Shown here one piece after another: positions 42,018 through 51,112 of a stretch of DNA of 64,000 nucleotides (position 1 is its first letter; each line of letters begins with the position of its first letter). Position numbers and translations under genes: made by a program. Origin of the DNA: CAZADA01 sp964568975 (GTDB lineage Bacteria > Pseudomonadota > Alphaproteobacteria > Caulobacterales > Maricaulaceae); contig CAZMSO010000011.1 of NCBI GenBank assembly GCA_964568975.1, positions 17,085 through 81,084 of the forward strand, given 5' to 3'. The notes beneath the pieces were generated by a model, which was not told the origin of the DNA, ran no database searches, and saw only the letters and a program-made list of their open reading frames with translations.

Positions 42018-43076
42018 CTACGCTGTTTCCGTTTCCAGCTGCGGCGTCCATTCCGCGCGCGTGGCGAGGCCGTTCATGCGCGCGCGGTGCGTGAACGCGG
42101 CTTGGGCGGCGGGGACGTTTTCGGCTTGCCCGCCCCAGGTCTTCAACGGCGCGGCTTGCAACGCCCGGCCATAGGAGAAGGTCAGAGCCCATGGCAAAGG
42201 CCCAAGCGCGTTCATGGCGTTGAGGTGGGCGGTGGCGTCTTCATCGCTTTGGCCGCCGGACAAGAACGCGATCGTGGGCACCGCCGCCGGGCAGCAGGCT
42301 TTCAAGCACCGCAGCGTGCGCTCCGCCACCTCATCGACGCTTGCTTGGCGGGCTGCGCGCTTGCCGGGCGCGATCATATTCGGCTTCAAGACGACGCCTT
42401 CAAGCTTGACCTCGGCGACGTAGAGTTCCTGGAAGACCTCCTTCAACACCCACTCCGTCACGGCCTCGCACGTGTCGATGTCATGATCGCCGTCCATCAG
42501 AACTTCCGGCTCCACAATCGGCACAATGTCGGCCTCTTGGCAGAGCGCGGCGTAGCGCGCCAAGGCGTGGGCGTTGGCGCGCACGGCGGTGTGGGACGGG
42601 ATGTGGGGGTCGCTCGCGTCTGAACGGGCGATGTCGATCACGGCGCGCCATTTCGCAAAGCGCGCGCCCAAATTATGATACTCCGCGAGGCGCTCGCGCA
42701 GGCCGTCGAGGCCTTCCGTCACCGTTTCTCCCGGGCGGCCGGCCAGGGGCTTCGCGCCCGTGTCGACTTTGATGCCCGGGATCGAGCCGGCGTGCTCAAT
42801 CAGGCGCACCAGCGGGGTCCCATCGGCGGCGGTTTGGCGCAGCGTCTCGTCAAACAAAATCACGCCGGAGATGTGGTTCTGCATCGCTTCCGTGGCGCGG
42901 AACAGCATTTCGCGATAATCGCGCCGGCTGTCCGGCGTTGACTCCACGCCAATGGATTCAAAGCGTTTTTTGATTGTGCCGGTGCTTTCATCGGCGGCGA
43001 GCAGGCCCTTGCCCGCAGCGCCCATGCGCGTGGCCACATCGTTCAGTTGCGCGAGATCCATCATCCCCTCCGGCAT
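42018..43076 (-). CDS. Fructose-bisphosphate aldolase, class I
   Basis: The 352-residue class I (Schiff-base) aldolase shows LLAADESTGTIKKRF, VVLKPNM with the Schiff-base Lys and IAFLSGGQSDEDATAHLNAMN, so no metal is required. It cleaves fructose-1,6-bisphosphate into triose phosphates. Class I enzymes of this animal-like type are common in this alphaproteobacterial group. Start is uncertain: ATG 43076, or the ATG pair four to five codons in just after GGAGGGG. It is in the gap-pgk cluster on the same strand, separated from pgk by two other genes. Confidence 0.94.
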   Translation of the reverse strand: MPEGMMDLAQLNDVATRMGAAGKGLLAADESTGTIKKRFESIGVESTPDSRRDYREMLFRATEAMQNHISGVILFDETLRQTAADGTPLVRLIEHAGSIPGIKVDTGAKPLAGRPGETVTEGLDGLRERLAEYHNLGARFAKWRAVIDIARSDASDPHIPSHTAVRANAHALARYAALCQEADIVPIVEPEVLMDGDHDIDTCEAVTEWVLKEVFQELYVAEVKLEGVVLKPNMIAPGKRAARQASVDEVAERTLRCLKACCPAAVPTIAFLSGGQSDEDATAHLNAMNALGPLPWALTFSYGRALQAAPLKTWGGQAENVPAAQAAFTHRARMNGLATRAEWTPQLETETA

Positions 43077-43149
43077 GGTGTGAGCCTGACGTGTGCATAC
43101 TGCGAACTGCGCCGGTCGTCACGGGGCGGCGCTCCCGCAGCGGCGATGC

Positions 43150-43314
43150 TCACGCAAGCTCCACGCCATCAGAGAGCGCGGCGAGCGTGATCGCTGCGCC
43201 GATCGGCGGCGCGCGCACGCTCTGCTCGGCCGTGGTGCGCACAAGCGGGGCCTCCGGCCCGGGCGCGCCGGCCGCGCGCGCCCACGCCTCGACCCGCGTC
43301 TCGTTCTGATCCAC
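43150..43314 (-). CDS. Possible 54-residue protein
   Basis: A GTG-started frame, MDQNETRVEAWARAAGAPGP and onward to ELA-stop, has strong third-position GC and a plausible acidic/Ala-rich composition. It lies between the methyltransferase and the aldolase on the same strand, 73 bases before the aldolase. There is no strong ribosome-binding site. No family recognised. Confidence 0.4.
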   Translation of the reverse strand: MDQNETRVEAWARAAGAPGPEAPLVRTTAEQSVRAPPIGAAITLAALSDGVELA

Positions 43315-43339
43315 GCCCCGACGGCGAGCTGGCGCAGCG

Positions 43340-44002
43340 CTAAAGCTCGAACCAGAATTTGTTGCGCAGGGTTTTCAGTTCGAGCTGTGTTTCGGTTGCG
43401 AAGATCTCGGCGGCTTTTTTCACAGTCGGCCATTTGTAATCATCGCCGATCAACCAGCCGCCTTTGCGCATCAGCGGGTAATACGCGCGCAGATCCCGCA
43501 GCACCGGCTCAGTCTCGTGATCGGCGTCGATGTGCAGGACGTCAATGGCGATTTTCAGGTCTTTAAGAATGATCGCGGCGTTCTCCGTCGTGTTCGGCAA
43601 GGGCGTGATCAGATCTTGGACGCCTTCATGGTGGATGTTGGCCACAAACGTTTCATAAAGCGTCGGGTAGCCGCCGCGCAGCTGCAGCGAGGCGTGAAGG
43701 GTGGGGTCGCTGCGGTCCGTCCAACAGCGCGGCGCGCCGAGCCATGTGTCCACGGCGATGATCTGCGGGGCGAGGCCGCGTTCTCGGGCTTCTTTCGCGA
43801 GCCGGATGCACGTCATGCCTTTCCACACGCCGAGTTCGACAATCACCTCAGGCCGCACGGTCTCCACGGCCATGGCGAAGATTTCGTGCTTTTCACCCCA
43901 GCCTTGCATGTCCACGCGCGCAGGGTCTGCGGCGTCGGGGCCGTAGGGGTCGCCGTCGAAAATCGCGTCGCGCACGGAGGCCGCTTTCTTCAAACCGAAC
44001 AT
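43340..44002 (-). CDS. Class I SAM-dependent methyltransferase (Methyltransf_24-like)
   Basis: A 220-residue protein with the class I motif VIVELGVWKGMTCIRLA, followed by IIAVDTWLG, then IDVLHIDADHETEPVLRDL and GGWLIGDDYKW. This matches the Methyltransf_24 family often used on sugar or small-molecule acceptors such as macrocin-like substrates. The acceptor is unknown. ATG 44002 is used because upstream codons are basic and repetitive. It sits inside the glycolytic cluster but there is no obvious metabolic link. Confidence 0.8.
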   Translation of the reverse strand: MFGLKKAASVRDAIFDGDPYGPDAADPARVDMQGWGEKHEIFAMAVETVRPEVIVELGVWKGMTCIRLAKEARERGLAPQIIAVDTWLGAPRCWTDRSDPTLHASLQLRGGYPTLYETFVANIHHEGVQDLITPLPNTTENAAIILKDLKIAIDVLHIDADHETEPVLRDLRAYYPLMRKGGWLIGDDYKWPTVKKAAEIFATETQLELKTLRNKFWFEL

Positions 44003-44147
44003 GGCGTTTCCTTGGGGTCGTCGCGGGATGTCGCGCCCTCGGCGACCGAAGGCGCAAAGGCGCGCGCCGTCAAGGCGCAGCGCGCATCTGCGGGGGCGTT
44101 GGCGTTGCGGCCGCCATGCCCGGCCCATGAGCGCGCCGCCATGACGC

Positions 44148-44182
44148 GCTCGTCTCAGCTCGCTCGTCTCAGCTCGCTCGTG
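44148..44182. repeat. 14-bp tandem repeat between methyltransferase and pgk
   Basis: GCTCGTCTCAGCTC occurs twice, followed by a partial GCTCGTG, in the 195-base spacer after pgk. I see nothing else there apart from this repeat. Confidence 0.8.
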
Positions 44183-44197
44183 TTCGGTCCGCTCTTC

Positions 44198-45421
44198 TCA
44201 GGCCCGCAACGCCTCGACGCCGGGCAGCGCGCGGCCCTCCATCCACTCCAGAAACGCCCCGCCGGCGGTGGAGATGAAGGTGAAGTCGTCCGCCACGCCG
44301 GCTTGGTTGAGCGCGGCCACGGTGTCGCCGCCGCCGCCGACCGACACCAGGCCCGCCTCGCGGCTGCGTTTGGCGGCGTGTTTCGCGGCCTCCACCGTGG
44401 CGGTGTCGAAGGGCGGCGTCTCGAAGGCGCCGAGCGGACCGTTCCACACCAGCGTTTTCGCGCTTTCCATGGCCGCCGCCAGCGCGTCGACGCTGTCGGG
44501 CCCGATGTCGAGGATCATGTCATCGCTGGCGATCTGATCGACCGGGCGCACGCGATGGGGCGCGTGGGCCTTGAACTCCGTCGCGACCACGCCGTCGACG
44601 GGCAGGAGCAGCCGGCAGCCCGCGGCCGCGCACGCCTCCTCAATGGCGCGCGCGCTGTCGTGGAGGTCGGGCTCTTGCAGGGACGCGCCCACCGAAAGCC
44701 CGCGCGCGGCGAGGAAGGTGTTGGCCATCGCGCCGCCGACGGCGAGCACGTCGGCCTTCTTGGCGAGATTGCTCAACACCTCGAGCTTGGTGGAGACCTT
44801 CGCCCCGCCGACCACGGCCACCACAGGCCGCTGGGGCGCGCCGAGCGCCTGAGCGAGGTAATCCAATTCCCGCGCCATAGAGAGACCGGCGTAGGCGGGC
44901 AGGAGCTTCGCCACGCCCGCGGTGGAGCCATGGGCTCGGTGGGCTGCGGAAAAGGCGTCGTTGACATAAACGTCCGCGAGCGCCGCAAGGGCTTGGGCGA
45001 AGGCGGGATCGTCCGCCTCCTCGCCCGCGTGGAAGCGGGTGTTCTCCAGGAGCAGCACGCCGCCGGCGGGCAGGGCCGCCACCGCCGCTTCTGCGTCCGG
45101 GCCAATGCAGTCCGATGCGAAGGCCACCGGCGTGTCGAGCAGCGCCGCCAAGGCCGGCGCGATGGGCGCAAGGCTCATCGCGGGAACGCGCGCGCCCTTT
45201 GGTCGGCCGAAATGCGCCGCGAGGATCACCGTGGCGCCGGCGTCGCGCAGATGCGCGATCGTGGGGAGCGCGGCGCGCAGGCGCGTGTCGTCGGTCACGC
45301 GCCCGTCCTCCATGGGGACGTTGAAGTCCACCCGCACCAGCGCGCGCTTGCCGGCGAGGTCAGCCTCCTCCAGCCGGCGGATCGCGCCGCGGGCCTCGAC
45401 GGGGCTTGCGTGCGTCATCAT
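44198..45421 (-). CDS. pgk: Phosphoglycerate kinase
   Basis: PGK makes ATP from 1,3-bisphosphoglycerate in glycolysis. The 407-residue protein has RVDFNVPMEDGRVTDD, AHFGRPKG, YVNDAFSAAHRAH, VVGGAKVSTKLEVL, WNGPLGAFE and the nucleotide loop SVGGGGDTVAAL. Length and motifs are normal. It follows gap by 49 bases on the same strand, indicating a gap-pgk operon. Confidence 0.97.
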   Translation of the reverse strand: MMTHASPVEARGAIRRLEEADLAGKRALVRVDFNVPMEDGRVTDDTRLRAALPTIAHLRDAGATVILAAHFGRPKGARVPAMSLAPIAPALAALLDTPVAFASDCIGPDAEAAVAALPAGGVLLLENTRFHAGEEADDPAFAQALAALADVYVNDAFSAAHRAHGSTAGVAKLLPAYAGLSMARELDYLAQALGAPQRPVVAVVGGAKVSTKLEVLSNLAKKADVLAVGGAMANTFLAARGLSVGASLQEPDLHDSARAIEEACAAAGCRLLLPVDGVVATEFKAHAPHRVRPVDQIASDDMILDIGPDSVDALAAAMESAKTLVWNGPLGAFETPPFDTATVEAAKHAAKRSREAGLVSVGGGGDTVAALNQAGVADDFTFISTAGGAFLEWMEGRALPGVEALRA

Positions 45422-45470
45422 CGGTTCCCCTCTTGGCTGCGCGTCTCGGCCGTCGCGGCCTTCGGCGCGC

Positions 45471-46481
45471 TTAAATCAGGCGCGCCATGGCCACGGCGGT
45501 GTCGGACATACGCGTGGAGAAGCCCCACTCATTGTCATACCAGCTCATGACCCGCACAAAGCGGCCGTCAATGACCTTCGTGCCCTCGGTCTGGACGATC
45601 GAGGAGCGGGCGTCATGGTTGAAGTCCACCGAGACGAGCTCCTCGTCGGTGTAGCCCAAAATCCCCTGCAGGGGCCCCTCGCTCGCGGCCTGGCGGAGGA
45701 GGGCGTTGACCTCCTCAGCGGTCGTGTCGCGGCTGGCGTCGAAGGTGAGATCGACCATAGAGACATTGGGCGTCGGCACGCGGATCGCGACGCCGTCGAG
45801 CTTGCCCGCGAGCTCCGGCAGCACCAGGCCGACAGCCTTCGCCGCGCCAGTGCTGGTGGGGATTTGGCTCATGGCGGCCGCACGGGCGCGGTGGAGGTCT
45901 TTGTGAAGCTTGTCGAGGGTGTGCTGATCACCGGTGTAGGCGTGAATCGTCGTCATGAAGCCGCGCTCAATGCCGACGCCGTCATGGAGCACCTTGGCCA
46001 CCGGGGAGAGGCAGTTGGTGGTGCACGAGGCGTTGGAGACGACGAGGTCCTCGGCGGTCAACGCGTCGTGGTTCACGCCATAAACCACGGTTTTGTCGGC
46101 GTCTTTCGCGGGCGCCGACACCAGCACGCGCTTGGCGCCGGCCTCCAAATGAGCCGCGGCTTTGTCGCGGTCAGTGAAGATGCCGGTGCACTCCATCGCC
46201 ACATCGACGCCCATGTCGCCCCAGGGCAGTTTGGCGGGGTCGCGCTCAGCGGTGACGCGGATCGGGCCCGCGCCGGCGTCGAAGCTCTCGCCATTGACGG
46301 TGACGTCATTGGGGAAGCGGCCGTGGACGGAATCGTATTTCAGCAGATGGGCGTTGGTCTCCACCGGCCCGAGATCATTGATCGCCACGACCTGCACGTC
46401 ATTGCGGCGATGCTCTAAGACGGAACGCAACACTAAGCGGCCGATGCGGCCAAACCCGTTGATCGCGACACGAACAGTCAT
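45471..46481 (-). CDS. gap: Glyceraldehyde-3-phosphate dehydrogenase, type I
   Basis: GAPDH oxidises glyceraldehyde-3-phosphate with NAD(P). The 336-residue enzyme has the Rossmann start VAINGFGRIGRLVLR, the catalytic Cys in SNASCTTNCLSP, TGAAKAVG and the SWYDNEWGFSTRM C-terminus. All typical motifs are present. It is first in a gap-pgk pair and the promoter is probably in the 127-base spacer to the LpxR-like gene. Confidence 0.97.
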   Translation of the reverse strand: MTVRVAINGFGRIGRLVLRSVLEHRRNDVQVVAINDLGPVETNAHLLKYDSVHGRFPNDVTVNGESFDAGAGPIRVTAERDPAKLPWGDMGVDVAMECTGIFTDRDKAAAHLEAGAKRVLVSAPAKDADKTVVYGVNHDALTAEDLVVSNASCTTNCLSPVAKVLHDGVGIERGFMTTIHAYTGDQHTLDKLHKDLHRARAAAMSQIPTSTGAAKAVGLVLPELAGKLDGVAIRVPTPNVSMVDLTFDASRDTTAEEVNALLRQAASEGPLQGILGYTDEELVSVDFNHDARSSIVQTEGTKVIDGRFVRVMSWYDNEWGFSTRMSDTAVAMARLI

Positions 46482-46608
46482 GACGGCGCCTCCACGCTTC
46501 TCGGCGCGAGCGGATGCAAGGCGCGCGCCGTCTTGATCTGGCGCGGGTCTTAGACCTCAGGAGGGGCAGCGTCCAGCCGGGCGGTGCGCGCCCCGTCCGG
46601 CGGCGGGG

Positions 46609-47616
46609 CTAAAGGCGACGCGAGACGCTCAGCGCGCCAAAGGTTTGCCCCTGGGGCTGCTCAGCGAATTCCCGCGAGCGCACGACGACGACCAACGCCG
46701 TGCGCGTCGCGCCGGATTGAAACACAAGCCCTGCGCTCGCTTCATGGACGAAGGGCTCGCGGGTGACTTGGGGGCCGCTCTCGCGAAACGTGTTGCCGTC
46801 GAGAACGATGTTGCGCGCGACGCCGCGGGCTTGAGCGCCGGCGAACACATACCAGCTGCGCGCGTCGACGGGCGTGAAGACGTCGCCGCCGCCAAAGCCT
46901 GAGCGGGCCCGGGGCGGGCCGAAATCGTTCTGCAAATCCTCGCCATAGCGCAGCGTCGCGCCGAGATGGGCTTGGGTGAGCGCGTTGCCCACGCTCGCGC
47001 CGGCGGTGGTGAGCATCTCAAAGCCGCGCCCGAACCGCGGCGGCACAAGCGTGCGCGCGGCGCGCTCATAGCCCAGGCCAAGCAACGCCTCATCCTCCAG
47101 CTGCGCGTCCCAGCCGCGCGGCTCTTCGCTGGCGGTGAAGTCATGCCAGGCGATTTGCACCTCCGCGCCGCCCGCGGAGGGCCCGACCAGACCTGCATGC
47201 AGCGACGCGCGCTCCATCACGATCGAGCCCACGCGCTGGGTCTCAAGATCAAGCGTCACCATCCCCGCATAGGGGTGCTGATCCGCCGGCGCTACGGACG
47301 CGCCGTAAGCGGCCGGGGTAAAGATGGCGTGGTTGACTGCGAACCCGGCGTAGACGTCGTCATCGTAAGCCGCGCCCAAGACACGCCGCGCAATCGCGCC
47401 GCTTATCCCGGCTTGGTGGGCGTTCAGCCCAAGCGCGGCGAAGCGCAGCCCGTTGGTGTAGTCGCGATCCTCGCCCGCGATGATGTCGTTTTCCATAACC
47501 ACGGAGATCACGCGCTCGCCTTGGGCTGCGGGAGCAGCGGCGGCTGAGAGCGCGATGGCGGCGGCGAGCGCACGCGCCACGCGCCCGTGTGAGCAGGGAC
47601 CGATCGAGAAGACCAT
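46609..47616 (-). CDS. LpxR-like outer-membrane protein (DUF2219, lipid A 3'-O-deacylase family)
   Basis: The 335-residue protein has a signal peptide (about 1-33) and the family opening VMENDIIAGEDRDYTNGLRFA with the conserved Asn/Asp pair used for calcium and catalysis. HPYAGMVTLDLE, GAEVQIAWHDFTA and alternating amphipathic strands typical of a 12-strand barrel follow. LpxR removes 3'-linked acyl chains from lipid A. The catalytic His is difficult to assign by eye, so the enzymatic role is inferred. The AT-rich region before it probably holds its promoter, divergent from pheT. Confidence 0.83.
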   Translation of the reverse strand: MVFSIGPCSHGRVARALAAAIALSAAAAPAAQGERVISVVMENDIIAGEDRDYTNGLRFAALGLNAHQAGISGAIARRVLGAAYDDDVYAGFAVNHAIFTPAAYGASVAPADQHPYAGMVTLDLETQRVGSIVMERASLHAGLVGPSAGGAEVQIAWHDFTASEEPRGWDAQLEDEALLGLGYERAARTLVPPRFGRGFEMLTTAGASVGNALTQAHLGATLRYGEDLQNDFGPPRARSGFGGGDVFTPVDARSWYVFAGAQARGVARNIVLDGNTFRESGPQVTREPFVHEASAGLVFQSGATRTALVVVVRSREFAEQPQGQTFGALSVSRRL

Positions 47617-47650
47617 GCCTCGAAGTCTGCCGAGGCAATGTCGCAGGAGC

Positions 47651-47720
47651 CTTAATATAATTGTATGGTTAATTTGAATTTACTTGAGAAACTCTTCGTT
47701 GTTTCTCTAATTTCTCATTA
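47651..47720. promoter_or_regulatory. AT-rich divergent promoter region with a possible CtrA box and a hairpin
   Basis: About 70 bases are strikingly AT-rich against the genome. They contain TTAA-N7-TTAC (47669-47683), one base from the CtrA site TTAA-N7-TTAA. A hairpin (GAGAAAC 47686-47692, loop, GTTTCTC 47701-47707) follows. It lies between divergent lpxR-like and pheT genes. Confidence 0.4.
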
Positions 47721-47856
47721 GGGGTTTTCGCCCGCACCGCGGGGCCCCGCGCGCGCCAGCGCGTGGGGGACTTGCCCTCGTGGCCGGCGCGGGCGAAGAC
47801 CGGATCCACGGCGTGGCTGCGCGCGTCGTCACGCTCTGTTTCAGCCGGTTACTGTC

Positions 47857-50274
47857 ATGAAATTCACGCTCTCCTGGCTGCGCCGCTATCTGACCACTGA
47901 CGCGGATCTGGCGCGTCTGACCGAGGCCATGACCATGGCCGGCCTGGAGGTGGAGTCCGTCGATGATCCCGCCGCACGGCTTGCGCCCTTCACGGTCGCT
48001 CATGTGCTCGAGGCGACGCCGCATCCCGACGCGGACCGGTTGCGGGTGTGTCGGGTCGCGACGAAGGACGGCGACAAGCAGATTGTCTGCGGCGCGCCCA
48101 ATGCGCGCACGGGCCTGGTGGGCGTTTACGCGCCGCTGGGGACCTACATTCCCGGCCTCGATCTCACGCTTGATTCCAAGCCGCGCAAAATCCGCGGGGT
48201 GGAGAGCCATGGCATGCTCTGCTCAGCCAAGGAGCTCGAGGCGGGTCAAGATCACGACGGCATTGTCGATTTGCAGGGCGATTGGGCTGTGGGCGCGCCG
48301 GCGTCACAAGCGCTTGGCGTCACTGACCCCGTGATTGATTTTGAAGTCACGCCGAACCGTCCCGATTGGCTGGGCGTGGTGGGGATTGCGCGCGACCTCG
48401 CGGCCGCGGGTCTCGGTCGGTTTAAAGACCGCGCAGCGGCGCCGGTCCCGGGACAGTTTGCGTGTCCGGTGGAGATTGCGCTCGACGCCCCGGAGGCGTG
48501 CCCCGTGTTCGCCGGCCGGGTGATCCGCGGTCTCAAAAACGGGCCGTCCCCGCAATGGCTGCAGCGGGAGTTGCTGGCGATTGGGCTGCGCCCGATCAAC
48601 GCCCTGGTGGATGTGACGAATTACCTTGCATATGACCGCGCGCGGCCTTTGCACGTTTATGACGTGGCGATGTTGAGCGGCCCGATCCGCGCGCGCCTTG
48701 GCCGCGGCGGGGAGCGGTTTCTCGCCCTCGACGGCAAGGAGTATGAGGCGACGCCGGACATGTGCGTCATTGCGGATGACGCACGCGTCCTTGGCCTCGG
48801 CGGCGTCATGGGGGGAGAGCACTCAGGGTCCCGCGACGACACGACGGAGGTGTTTATCGAAAGCGCGTGGTTTGATCCCGATCGCACCGCGCGCACGGGC
48901 CGCGCGACGGGGATCACGTCTGATGCGCAGTATCGCTTTGCGCGCGGGGTCGATCCACATTCCTGCGTCGATGGGCTGGAGCGGGCGACGCGGCTTATTC
49001 TGGAGATGTGCGGCGGCGTTGCGTCGGAGATCGTGGTCGCCGGCGCGCCGCCGCCCGCGCCCGCGCCGATAGCGTTTGATCCCGGTCAAGTGCGCCGGCT
49101 GACGGGCCTGCCTCTGCGGCCCGCCAAGATTGCGGCGCTGCTTAAAAAGCTCGGCTTTGACGCGGCCGATGGCGCTGACGGACGTTTGACCGTCACCATC
49201 CCGAGCTGGCGGCCGGATGTGGCGGAATCGGCGGATTTGGTGGAGGAGGCGGCCCGCATCGCCGGCTATGACACGCTGCCGACGACGCCTCTGCCCCGCC
49301 GCGGCGGCGGCGATCTCGCCCGGCGCGCGCCGGCCATGAGCGCGACCCGCCGGCGACAGCTCACCGCCCGGCGGACTTTAGCGGCTCGAGGTCTGCACGA
49401 GGCGGTGACGTGGAGCTTTTGCCGGTCCGATCACGCGCGCTTGTTCGGGGCGGCGGCGCCGCTGATGGTGGCGAATCCCATTTCCTCAGAGCTCGACGCC
49501 ATGCGCCCGAGCGCGCTGATCCACCTTACGCTGGCGGCGCAAAAGAACGCTGACCGCGGCTTCGGCGATGTGGCGGTGTTTGAGGTCGGCCCCATCTATG
49601 ACGCGCCCGATGAGCGCGGCCAGCGCATGGTCGCAGCCGGCGTGCTGCGCACGGCGGGCACCCGGCATTGGACGGGCGCGTCTCAGCTCGACGTCTTCGA
49701 CGCAAAGGCCCACGCGCTGGCGGCGCTCGCGGCCATTGGCGCGCCGGTGGACGCGCTCCAGATCGCAGCGCCGGCGCGGAGCTGGTGGCATCCCGGCCGG
49801 TCCGGCGCGCTGACGCTTGGGCCGAAAACGCTGATGGCGGAGTTTGGCGAGCTGCATCCCGGCGTGCTGCAGGCTTTAGACGTGGAGGGGCCGGTCCTCG
49901 CGTTTGAGATCGACCTGGATGCGGTTCCTGCGCCCAAACCCAAAGCGACGCGGGCGAAACCGCCTCTCAACGCGTCCGATCTCATGCCGCTGCGGCGCGA
50001 CTTCGCCTTTGTCGTCGACGCAGATCAGCCGGCCGGCGCGATTGCGCGGGCCGCGGCCGGCGCTGACAAGGCGCTGGTGGCTGATGTCGTGGTCTTTGAC
50101 GTGTTCGACGGCGATGCCGCGCACAAGGCCTTGGGCGCCGACAAAAAATCCGTGGCGATCGAGGCGGTGTTGCAGCCCAGCGACGCCACTCTGGATGACG
50201 CCGCGATTGAGGCGGTGTCCGCGAAGATCATCAAGGCGGTGGAGAAAGCCACTGGCGCGGTGTTGCGGCGATAG
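47857..50274 (+). CDS. pheT: Phenylalanyl-tRNA synthetase beta subunit
   Basis: PheT pairs with PheS to charge tRNA-Phe and edits mischarged tyrosine. The 805-residue protein has the N-terminal OB/tRNA-binding domain (ATPHPDADRLRVCRV, GVESHGMLCSAKELE), the B3/B4 editing domain, the B5 domains (GLEVESVDDP at the start; FDPGQVRRLTGL) and the C-terminal anticodon domain (FAFVVDADQPAGAIARAA). Length is normal. pheS is not adjacent, which is unusual; the upstream gene is an LpxR-like protein on the other strand. No T-box or leader peptide is recognisable. Confidence 0.96.
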   Translation: MKFTLSWLRRYLTTDADLARLTEAMTMAGLEVESVDDPAARLAPFTVAHVLEATPHPDADRLRVCRVATKDGDKQIVCGAPNARTGLVGVYAPLGTYIPGLDLTLDSKPRKIRGVESHGMLCSAKELEAGQDHDGIVDLQGDWAVGAPASQALGVTDPVIDFEVTPNRPDWLGVVGIARDLAAAGLGRFKDRAAAPVPGQFACPVEIALDAPEACPVFAGRVIRGLKNGPSPQWLQRELLAIGLRPINALVDVTNYLAYDRARPLHVYDVAMLSGPIRARLGRGGERFLALDGKEYEATPDMCVIADDARVLGLGGVMGGEHSGSRDDTTEVFIESAWFDPDRTARTGRATGITSDAQYRFARGVDPHSCVDGLERATRLILEMCGGVASEIVVAGAPPPAPAPIAFDPGQVRRLTGLPLRPAKIAALLKKLGFDAADGADGRLTVTIPSWRPDVAESADLVEEAARIAGYDTLPTTPLPRRGGGDLARRAPAMSATRRRQLTARRTLAARGLHEAVTWSFCRSDHARLFGAAAPLMVANPISSELDAMRPSALIHLTLAAQKNADRGFGDVAVFEVGPIYDAPDERGQRMVAAGVLRTAGTRHWTGASQLDVFDAKAHALAALAAIGAPVDALQIAAPARSWWHPGRSGALTLGPKTLMAEFGELHPGVLQALDVEGPVLAFEIDLDAVPAPKPKATRAKPPLNASDLMPLRRDFAFVVDADQPAGAIARAAAGADKALVADVVVFDVFDGDAAHKALGADKKSVAIEAVLQPSDATLDDAAIEAVSAKIIKAVEKATGAVLRR

Positions 50275-50347
50275 TGCGCCCCAAGGGCCCCCGGCTCTGC
50301 GCGCTCACGGGCTCCGGCCGGGGAGCGGCGGTGCTGGGGGATCTCCT

Positions 50348-50372
50348 CCCTCTCCCTTGGAAAGGGAGAGGG
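50348..50372. repeat. 11-bp inverted repeat of the CCCTCTCCCTT type
   Basis: A perfect stem CCCTCTCCCTT/AAGGGAGAGGG with a three-base loop lies between pheT and the convergent eipA. The sequence resembles widespread intergenic REP-like palindromes. No T-run follows, so terminator activity would be weak. Confidence 0.7.
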
Positions 50373-50387
50373 GCGATCACAGTTGCA

Positions 50388-50984
50388 TTAGAATGGCAGA
50401 ATGTTGCGGTCGCGCGAATACGCGAGGTAGCCGACATTCGCGCCAAGGCGCAAACCCGCGCCGGCGCGGATCGGCGCCAGCGTGATGTCCTCGGCCCGCT
50501 GATAATTCACCCCGACCCCGCCGACGAGATACGCGCTGCCCTCAACGCCGGGGAAACGGCGAAAGAGGTCGTTGGGATCGTTGAGATTGTAGACCAGCGT
50601 GAAGGTGCGTGAGGCGTTGCCGCCAATGTCCCAGCCGATCGAAGGCCCCTGCCAATACACGCGCCCGCGCCGGCCGTCGCGGGTGACGAGCGTGCCGCGG
50701 CCATAGCGCAGGCCCGGTCCCGCAGCGCCGGCGGCCTCCCCGCCGACAATGAAGGCGTCCGGCTCGTCGAAATCGGACGCCAGGCGCGACAGGATCACTG
50801 CGATGCTTTCTGCAGACACGCCCAGAAACCCCGATATCTCCGGCGCGAGCGCATCATAGTCCCAGTCATCGCCCACGCGCGTGACGGTGGCGTTCGCGTC
50901 GACGTCATACTGCTCAAGGGCTGTGTTGCTCACGCACGCGGCCGCGAGAGCGGCGACGGCGGCTGCGATGACGAAGCGGATCAT
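50388..50984 (-). CDS. eipA: EipA-like envelope integrity protein (DUF1134)
   Basis: The 198-residue protein has a signal peptide with lipobox-like LAAAC and the DUF1134 core: GFLGVSAESIA, GLRYGRGTL, VYWQGPSIGWDIGGNASRTFTLVYNL, FRRFPGVEGSAYLVGG and APIRAGAGLRLGANVGYLAY. In Brucella EipA is needed for envelope integrity and virulence. The family is specific to alphaproteobacteria, which supports the taxonomic call. The Cys after the signal suggests a lipoprotein, whereas family members may be soluble; this is uncertain. It lies between pheT and lepA on the opposite strand. Confidence 0.93.
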   Translation of the reverse strand: MIRFVIAAAVAALAAACVSNTALEQYDVDANATVTRVGDDWDYDALAPEISGFLGVSAESIAVILSRLASDFDEPDAFIVGGEAAGAAGPGLRYGRGTLVTRDGRRGRVYWQGPSIGWDIGGNASRTFTLVYNLNDPNDLFRRFPGVEGSAYLVGGVGVNYQRAEDITLAPIRAGAGLRLGANVGYLAYSRDRNILPF

Positions 50985-51112
50985 GGCGGGACTCCTTTCG
51001 CGTCAATGTCGAGCGCGCCCGACGCACCCTAATGGACGGCGCGTTTGTGGTTAACCTGCGGCGGCGCATCGCCGCCGCTTACAAGGGCCGCGGATTGCGC
51101 TAAGTCCGTGAC

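Noticed and set aside
50348..50372. Strong rho-independent terminator after pheT
   Set aside because: The stem is perfect but no T-run follows on either strand; it looks more like a common intergenic palindrome.
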